Shown here: positions 58,682-64,000 of the stretch, piece by piece
How the letters are laid out: the number at the start of each line of letters is the position of its first letter
Position numbering within the stretch: position 1 is the stretch's first letter
Source: JBQTHD01 sp052390275
GTDB taxonomy: Bacteria; Actinomycetota; Acidimicrobiia; Acidimicrobiales; AC-14
DNA: 64,000 nucleotides
Direction: 5' to 3'
Assembly: GCA_052390275.1 (NCBI GenBank)
Contig: JBQTHD010000023.1
Span: forward strand, 60,410 to 124,409
The notes under the pieces: model-generated
Database searches by the model: none
The model's input: the letters and a program-made list of their open reading frames with translations, nothing else
What the model was told of the DNA's origin: nothing
Translations under genes and position numbers: made by a program

Positions 58682-60829
58682 CTATGAAACCCCCAGTGCA
58701 GAGATGATCAGGTCGATGGCCTTGATGCCCACGAAGGGGACCAAAAGGCCGCCCAGGCCGTAGACGGCCAGGTTCCGCCGCAGCATTCCTGCCGCGTTTC
58801 CCGGACGGAAGCGGACTCCCCGCAGGGCCAAGGGGATGAGAAAGACAATGACCAAAGCGTTGAAGATGACCGCCGAAGCGATGGCCGATCGGGGGGAAGC
58901 CAGCCCCATGATGTTGAGCCGGCCAAGGTCGGCGAAGACGTTCATGAACATGGCCGGGATGATGGCGAAGTACTTGGCCACGTCGTTGGCGATGGAGAAG
59001 GTGGTCAAGGCCCCCCGGGTGATCAGCAGTTGCTTGCCGATCTCGACCACTTCGATGAGCTTGGTCGGATCCGAGTCGAGGTCGACCATATTGCCGGCCT
59101 CCTTGGCCGCCTGGGTCCCGGTGTTCATGGCCAGACCCACGTCGGCCTGGGCCAGGGCGGGGGCGTCGTTGGTCCCGTCCCCGGTCATGCCACCAGATGC
59201 CCGCCGCTCTGTTCCTTGCGGATCAGCGCCATCTTGTCCTCCGGCGTGGCCTCGGCCAGGAAGTCATCGACGCCTGCCTCGGCGGCGATGGCCTGGGCGG
59301 TGAGGGGGTTGTCCCCGGTGATCATCACGGTGCGAATGCCCATGGCCCGGAGTTGGTCGAACCGCTCCCGCATTCCCGCCTTGACGATGTCCTTGAGGTG
59401 CACCACCCCTAGCTAGGACCCGGCCAACGCCCCCGGAGGTGGCCTCGGCGACGGCCAGGGGGGTTCCTCCGGAGCGGGCGATCCGCTCGACCAGGGAATC
59501 AAGGTCGGCAGGGACCGTCCCGCCCGAGCGGACGATCCAGTTTCGGACAGAGTCGGTGGCCCCCTTTCGCACTTGCTGGCCTTCGACATCCACTCCGCTC
59601 ATTCGGGTGGTGGCGGTGAAGGCGACCAAAGTGGCCCCCGTCAGATCACGGGGCGCCAACCCGTAACGCTCCGCGGCCAGGGCCACGATGGAGCGCCCCT
59701 CCGGGGTCTCGTCGGTCAGGCTGGACAGGTGGGCGGCCCCGGCCAGGTCGGAGTCGGAGATGCCGGGAAGGGCCAGAAACTCAGCCGCCTGGCGGTTGCC
59801 GATGGTGATGGTGCCGGTCTTGTCCAGCAACAGGGTCGACACGTCGCCGGCGGCCTCCACGGCCCGACCGGACAGGGCGAGGACGTTGCGTTGCACCATC
59901 CGATCCATCCCGGCGATGCCGATGGCCGACAGCAGTGCCCCAATGGTGGTGGGGATCAGGCAGACCAACAGAGCCACCAGAACCACCAGATTCTGAGTGG
60001 CGCCGGAGTAGATGGCGAAGGGCGCAAGGGTGACGACCGCCAGCAGAAAAATGACGGTCAGGCCGGCCAGCAGAATGTTCAGGGCGATCTCGTTGGGGGT
60101 CTTCTGGCGCTCAGCCCCTTCCACCAGGGCGATCATCCGGTCCAGGAAGGTCTCACCTGGACGGGCGGATATGCGGACCACGATTTCGTCCGAGAGCACG
60201 CGGGTTCCCCCGGTCACCGCGCAGCGGTCACCACCGGACTCCCGGATGACCGGGGCCGACTCGCCGGTGATTGCCGACTCGTCCACGCTGGCGATGCCCT
60301 CGATCACGTCGCCGTCGCTCGGAATCACCTCACCGGCCGAGACGATGCACTCGTCGCCCACCGCCAACTCTGGGCTCGGAACCATGTCCACCTGCCCGTC
60401 GGGCCGGCGGCGCCGGGCCATGGTGGCCGACCGGGTCTGGCGCAGGCTGGCGGCCTGGGCCTTGCCCCGACCCTCGGCCATGGCCTCGGCGAAGTTGGCG
60501 AACAGGACGGTGAACCACAGGAAGGCCACGACCAGGCCGGTGAAAAGGTTGGGTGACTCAGCGGCCGAGAGCAGGTCCCGGAGAAACAAGATGCTGGTGA
60601 GAACGCTCGCCACCAGGACCACGAACATCACCGGGTTGCGGGCCTGGATCCGGGGGTCAAGCTTGCGGAAACTCTCGGCAACTGCCGGCCGGACGATGGC
60701 CGGGTCGAACAGCGATCGCTTGGGAGACCGGCGAGTGGCGGCGCCGGCAGCGGATCTCTGGTCGATCGCTGTTTCCTGGTCGTTGATGGATGCCTCCTCG
60801 GTTGGCGGTGGGGACCCGGCGGTCGTCAC
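58682..60829 (-). pseudogene. kdpB: potassium-transporting ATPase subunit KdpB, disrupted by two frameshifts
   Basis: From GTG 60829 (GTGA overlap with the kdpA stop) the frame is good through DKTGTITIGN (phospho-Asp) to ATSGGVGRVL. There a CTAGCTAG duplication at 59409-59416 shifts frame by 4 nt: without one CTAG the frame reads VGRVLGVVHLKDIVKAGMRERFDQ correctly. Near 59187 a second, 1-nt loss separates GGHLVA from MTGDGTNDAPALAQADVG; restoring one base joins them. The rest reaches stop 58682 cleanly. All other KdpB elements (TGES, DKTGT, MTGDG) are present. The split frames would not give a functional pump as they stand. Confidence 0.9.
59408..59417 (+). other. CTAG duplication scar in kdpB
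   Basis: CCTAGCTAGG, a tandem CTAG duplication. It equals what results from cutting CCTAGG with a 4-nt 5' overhang, filling in and rejoining. Removal of one CTAG restores the KdpB frame. Confidence 0.85.
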
Positions 60830-62538
60830 AGGGACAACCATTCGACGATGGGCCCAAGGGCCAGAGCGGGGAAGAACGTCAGTCCGGCGACGATGACGGT
60901 GACCCCCACCACCAGCCCGGCGAACAATGGCGTGTGGGTGGGGAAGGTCCCGGCTCCCGCCGGAGTCGGCTGCTTGGCGGCCATGGATCCAGCGATGGCC
61001 AGCACCGGGATGATGAGGAAGAACCGGCCGATGAGCATGGCCAGCCCCAGGGTGGTGTCGTACCAGGTGGTGGCGGCGTTGAGCCCGGCAAAGGCCGACC
61101 CGTTGTTGTTGGCCGCCGAGGAGAAGGCGTAGAGGATCTCCGACAGCCCATGGGGGCCGGGGTTGTTCAGCGAGCCCAGGGCACCCTCGAGCAGGACCGA
61201 GGCGGCGGCGAAGCTCAGCAGGGCCAGGGGCATGGCGAGTACGTAGAGCAGGACCAACTTCATCTCCGCCGCCCCCACCTTCTTTCCCAGATACTCCGGC
61301 GTACGGCCCACCATGAGGCCGGCCACGAAGACCGACATGATCACCATGATCAGCATTCCGTTGAGGCCCACGCCCACGCCGCCCGGGCTGATCTCGCCCA
61401 GCATCATGTGAACCATGGCCAGCATCCCGCCGGCCGGGGTGAAGCTGTCGTGCATGGCGTTGACCGACCCGTTGGAGGTGCCGGTGGTGGAGGCGGCCCA
61501 CAAGCCCGATGCCGCCGGGCCGAAGCGCACCTCTTTGCCCTCCAGGTTGCCGCCGGCCTGGTCGAGGGTCACCTCCTGGGTCACCCCCAGTGCGTCGAGG
61601 CGGGGGTTTCCGGCGCCTTCGAGGGCCATGGTGGCCACCGACATGGCCGCCCAGATGCCGAACATGATTGCGAACACCGCCCGACCCTGGCGGCGGTCGC
61701 CGACCATGTGCCCGAAGGTGAAGGCCAGCGCGAAGGGGATGAGCACGATGGCGTAAAGCTGGACAAAGCCGCTCAGCGGGTTGGCGTTTTCGAACGGGTG
61801 GGCGGAGTTCACGTTGAAGAAGCCGCCGCCGTTGCTGCCCAACTGCTTGATGGCCACCTGGCCGGCCGCCGGGCCCCCGGGCAGGAGTTGGCTGGCTCCT
61901 TCCAGGGTGGCGACCTGGGTGTGGCCGGCGAAGTTCTGGACCACGCCCTGGGTGAGCAGGAACAGGGCCATCACCGCGGAGAGCGGCAGGAGGATGCGCA
62001 CGGTCGCCCGGGTGAGGTCAACCCAGAAGTTGCCCAGGGTGGATGCCTGGCGGCGGGCCAGGCCCCGGATGAGGGCGGCCATCACCGCCATGCCCACTCC
62101 GGCGGACACGAAGTTCTGCACGGTCAGACCCAGCATCTGGGTCAGGTGGCTGAGGGTGGTCTCACCCCCGTAGGACTGCCAGTTGGTGTTGGTGACGAAA
62201 CTGACGGCGGTGTTGAAGGCCAGGTGGGGAACCATTCCGTCGAGGTCCAGGGGGTTGAGGGGAAGCCAACCCTGGGCCCGGCCCAACGCGTAGAGGGCGA
62301 CGAAGGATGCGATGGAGAACCCGACCACCGAGCGCGCGTAGGTGGCCCAGCCCTGCTCAGAGGTTGGATCGATCCGCCCCGCCCGGTAAATGACCTTCTC
62401 CACCGGAGCGAAAACCCGGTTGCCCGGGGCGGGTTGGCCATGGCCAAATACCCGGGCCATGTAGGCCCCGAGCGGCGGGGCGGTGACGCCCACCAGAACC
62501 ACCAGGGCGACAAACTGCAACCAGTTGGCACCGGACAT
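60826..62538 (-). CDS. kdpA: potassium-transporting ATPase subunit KdpA
   Basis: 570 residues, polytopic membrane protein with K+ selectivity segments: FVTNTNWQSYGGE, GSNGGGFFNVNSAHPFEN, TGTSNGSVNAMHDSF and NNNGSAFAGL. It is the potassium-binding channel-like subunit of KdpFABC. Intact and of usual length. Start ATG 62538; seven nt after the kdpF stop. Confidence 0.97.
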   Translation of the reverse strand: MSGANWLQFVALVVLVGVTAPPLGAYMARVFGHGQPAPGNRVFAPVEKVIYRAGRIDPTSEQGWATYARSVVGFSIASFVALYALGRAQGWLPLNPLDLDGMVPHLAFNTAVSFVTNTNWQSYGGETTLSHLTQMLGLTVQNFVSAGVGMAVMAALIRGLARRQASTLGNFWVDLTRATVRILLPLSAVMALFLLTQGVVQNFAGHTQVATLEGASQLLPGGPAAGQVAIKQLGSNGGGFFNVNSAHPFENANPLSGFVQLYAIVLIPFALAFTFGHMVGDRRQGRAVFAIMFGIWAAMSVATMALEGAGNPRLDALGVTQEVTLDQAGGNLEGKEVRFGPAASGLWAASTTGTSNGSVNAMHDSFTPAGGMLAMVHMMLGEISPGGVGVGLNGMLIMVIMSVFVAGLMVGRTPEYLGKKVGAAEMKLVLLYVLAMPLALLSFAAASVLLEGALGSLNNPGPHGLSEILYAFSSAANNNGSAFAGLNAATTWYDTTLGLAMLIGRFFLIIPVLAIAGSMAAKQPTPAGAGTFPTHTPLFAGLVVGVTVIVAGLTFFPALALGPIVEWLSL

Positions 62539-62544
62539 GGCCGC

Positions 62545-62664
62545 TCAGAGCCTCTCGGCGTAGAGCAGCGCCAGCACCAGAAACACCATCAGGGCCACAG
62601 CCAGGACCAGCCCGACGATGTTTTCGAAAGCCAGGTTCCCGGCTGCCAAGGTCCCGGCGGTCAC
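62545..62664 (-). CDS. kdpF: KdpF small subunit
   Basis: 39 residues from GTG 62664: VTAGTLAAGN, then FENIVGLVLAVALMVFLVLA, ending LLYAERL, matching the single-helix KdpF that stabilises the complex. Its start overlaps the stop of the upstream 36-residue ORF as GTGA. Confidence 0.93.
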   Translation of the reverse strand: MTAGTLAAGNLAFENIVGLVLAVALMVFLVLALLYAERL

Positions 62665-62771
62665 CGGCGGGGCTCCTCACCCGGAGCCAGCAGCTTCTCC
62701 AGACCCCTGACGTAAGCCGCGCACAGGCCGAAGAACCCCAGCCCCAGAACCACAAAGACGATGTCTGCCAT
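62661..62771 (-). CDS. 36-residue membrane protein at the head of the kdp operon
   Basis: ATG 62771: MADIVFVVLGLGFFGLCAA, then VRGLEKLLAPGEE; one hydrophobic helix followed by a basic/acidic tail. I recall similar small ORFs preceding kdpF in actinobacteria. The GTGA overlap with kdpF strongly supports translation. Function unknown; possibly a KdpF-like peptide. Confidence 0.8.
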   Translation of the reverse strand: MADIVFVVLGLGFFGLCAAYVRGLEKLLAPGEEPRR

Positions 62772-63051
62772 GTCGGGCGCACTCCCTCGCTTCCCGGTCG
62801 CCGCCCCTCGCGGGCCCCGCCGGTCACCGGAGTTCTACGACCCCTCGCCGCCCAAATCCCGCTACTTGTCGCCATCTCAACACCCCCCCGCCCGGTCTTA
62901 TCGACTCCTTAGCGCGCTGCTCCCAGGCGCTGCGCCAACCGGCAGCCCATCAGCGTCCTCTTGTCCCGAGGCCATGGCGTGCGCCTCGCGCCCAGCGCTG
63001 CGCTCCTCCAGGTCCGTTGGCGGACGGTGCCGGCCTGTGGTGGGATTCGCC
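62772..63051. other. divergent intergenic region between kdp and FHA gene
   Basis: About 280 nt. No confident gene, promoter or riboswitch found. A long + strand frame runs into the FHA gene from 62761 but has an atypical Pro/Ser/Arg composition before ATG 63052 and is rejected as coding. Promoters for both sides are expected here. Confidence 0.4.
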
Positions 63052-63753
63052 ATGGCCTCAACGGCGGTGGTGCTGGTCGACGGCGAGCCGTTCGAGGCAT
63101 CGGAGGAGTCGGCCCTGGTCTTCGGGCGGGCCGATGGTGACGGTGTGGTCGGGCTGGACGGCGACGACATGGGAATCTCAGCCGTGGCCGGTTCGATCGA
63201 GTCCAACTGGGGGGTGTGGTGGGTGATCAACCAGTCCCAGAAGCGGCCGCTGCAACTGTCGGCCGCCGGCGGAGCCACTCGAATCACCCTGGCCCCCGGC
63301 CGGCGTCAGGCCATAGTCAGCGAACGGCTCGACGTCTTCGTCCGGGGAGCCATCTTCGAACACCACCTCGAGGTGCTCATGGACGACGCCTACGTAGCCG
63401 GCCTCACCGCCTCGTCGGCCCGCCTGACCAGCGGCACCATCACCGACACCCCAATCGAACTCTCCACCCGGGAACGTCTTGCCCTCACGGCCTTGTTTTC
63501 CGGGTACCTGGAGTCCTTCCCCCGCCGCAACGACCAACCGCTGACCTATTCCCGGGCTGCCGCCCGGCTGGGGGGAACCTGGACACCCGACGCCGTGCGT
63601 AAGGCGGCCGAACGGGTCAAGGTCCGGTTTGCCACTCGAGCGCAGATCTACTTCCAAGGGCTCCGGGCCAATGACGAGATGGCGGCCCACCTGGTTTCGT
63701 CGGGAATGCTTACCGGCGAGGATCTCCAGCGACTTCCTGCCGCCGGCCGGTGA
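63052..63753 (+). CDS. FHA-like domain protein with C-terminal HTH-like region
   Basis: About 233 residues from ATG 63052. The N-terminal part ALVFGRADGDGVVGLDGDDMGIS has a partial FHA pattern (FGR), with WWVINQSQKRPLQL strand content. The C-terminal part is helical with a winged-helix-like AARLGGTWTPDAVRKAAERVKVRF. The FHA assignment rests on a short motif. Function unknown; it may be a phosphothreonine reader or regulator. It is divergent from kdp. Confidence 0.65.
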   Translation: MASTAVVLVDGEPFEASEESALVFGRADGDGVVGLDGDDMGISAVAGSIESNWGVWWVINQSQKRPLQLSAAGGATRITLAPGRRQAIVSERLDVFVRGAIFEHHLEVLMDDAYVAGLTASSARLTSGTITDTPIELSTRERLALTALFSGYLESFPRRNDQPLTYSRAAARLGGTWTPDAVRKAAERVKVRFATRAQIYFQGLRANDEMAAHLVSSGMLTGEDLQRLPAAGR

Positions 63754-63843
63754 TCAACAACAATAGACTCGTCTCATCCGGCGACATGTCCGAGCAAACG
63801 CAGCGCAAGTATGCAAGAAAGTGAATAGGGCCTCAGTCATCAC

Positions 63844-63859
63844 GAACACGTTCGTGTTC
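63844..63859 (+). promoter_or_regulatory. 7-bp inverted repeat, operator-like
   Basis: GAACACG-TT-CGTGTTC is a perfect palindrome around a 2-nt centre. It is not a LexA box because the spacing differs from CGAAC-N4-GTTCG. Likely a site for a dimeric regulator. Confidence 0.5.
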
Positions 63860-63911
63860 ATTTCGGCGAATGGCGGCGAGTTCAAGGGGTGACGGCTACA
63901 CGTAGCTGAGG

Positions 63912-63974
63912 TCCACCGGTCGGAGCGTGATGGCGGCAAGGCTGCCGCTGTCGACACACAACCTGACCGGTGGA
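63912..63974 (+). repeat. 10-bp inverted repeat pair with nested hairpin
   Basis: TCCACCGGTC (63912-63921) and GACCGGTGGA (63965-63974) pair perfectly with 43 nt between. Inside lies a GCGGC/GCCGC stem. The second arm overlaps the RBS-like GGTGGAGG before ATG 63985, so it could influence translation of the next gene. Confidence 0.55.
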
Positions 63975-64000
63975 GGCCTCCAGCATGCCAGCAGCACCCT

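Larger units (their letters stand above)
63754..64000 (+). other. structured intergenic end region
   Basis: No supported gene. It contains two inverted repeats listed separately. The end holds a possible ATG 63985 with GGTGGAGG about 9-10 nt upstream, which could begin a gene outside the window, but only five codons are visible. Confidence 0.4.

Noticed and set aside
62761..63051. N-terminal extension of the FHA gene by 97 codons
   Set aside because: Composition (Pro/Ser/Arg) is atypical, it overlaps the small kdp ORF start region, and ATG 63052 starts right at the domain.
62772..63051. c-di-AMP (ydaO) riboswitch upstream of kdp
   Set aside because: No consensus GGGTGAATCC-like or companion motif seen on the kdp strand.
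63754..63957. 67-codon minus-strand ORF at the end of the window
   Set aside because: Cys/Arg/Thr-rich composition without domain or RBS.
1..64000. CRISPR arrays, rRNA operons, transposases or prophage
   Set aside because: No spaced direct repeats with unique spacers, no rRNA sequence, and no transposase or phage gene was recognised. The tandem repeats found have no spacers.

Overview
The window is about 64 kb of very GC-rich bacterial chromosome, mostly densely packed housekeeping genes with many 4-bp GTGA/ATGA stop-start overlaps. Gene order points to an actinobacterium: DivIVA-like coiled coil, DUF177 protein, rpmF, then rnc-mutM-smc-ftsY; lexA divergent from a small membrane gene and nrdR; a DUF3151 protein; NrdJ-type ribonucleotide reductase; actinobacterial-type LexA boxes. 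The extreme GC content, common GTG starts and some divergence from Streptomyces/Mycobacterium order fit a deep actinobacterial lineage such as Acidimicrobiia, but that placement is inference.

Layout. 0-10 kb: ribosome, lipid and chromosome block (DUF177, rpmF, plsX, acpP, rnc, mutM, smc, ftsY). 10-11 kb: a frameshifted HTH-type gene and two tRNA genes (Asn-GTT, Met-CAT). 10.9-16.1 kb: a 1578-residue signalling protein that fuses a hybrid histidine kinase to PP2C phosphatase, RsbW-like kinase and STAS modules, followed by DUF3151. 16-19.8 kb: small genes (cupredoxin-like lipoprotein, pterin dehydratase, EEP hydrolase, rhodanese, a MazF-type toxin-antitoxin pair). 19.8-29.7 kb: pyrG, xerD-like recombinase, rph, rdgB, miaB, miaA, dapF, hflX, dapC. 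30.9-36.7 kb: a gene for a 1946-residue coiled-coil protein inside the dap region, then dapD and dapE. 39.5-45.4 kb: S8 protease, lexA / small SOS membrane protein / nrdR, and nrdJ. 45.5-54.4 kb: accessory region with a PIN toxin-antitoxin pair and a complete four-gene Wadjet (JetABCD) operon. 54.5-62.8 kb: a kdp potassium-transport locus on the minus strand (small ORF, kdpF, A, B, C, D, E) in which kdpB and kdpE are broken by frameshifts. 63-64 kb: an FHA-type protein and a structured intergenic end.

How the genes work together. DapF, DapC, DapD and DapE cover most of the late succinylase branch to meso-diaminopimelate (peptidoglycan and lysine). LexA very probably controls itself and the adjacent membrane peptide, which sits where ChiZ/DivS-type division inhibitors lie in other actinobacteria; NrdR probably controls nrdJ through a palindromic box. 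The Wadjet operon is predicted to sense and cleave invading plasmid DNA.

The most interesting observations are the single-chain partner-switching kinase, the Wadjet operon with unusual Walker motifs in its SMC subunit, the leaderless LexA-controlled small membrane gene, the giant coiled-coil protein with 15-residue repeats, a CTAG duplication scar in kdpB, and short tandem-repeat expansions recurring across unrelated genes. No CRISPR array, rRNA, prophage or insertion sequence was recognised.
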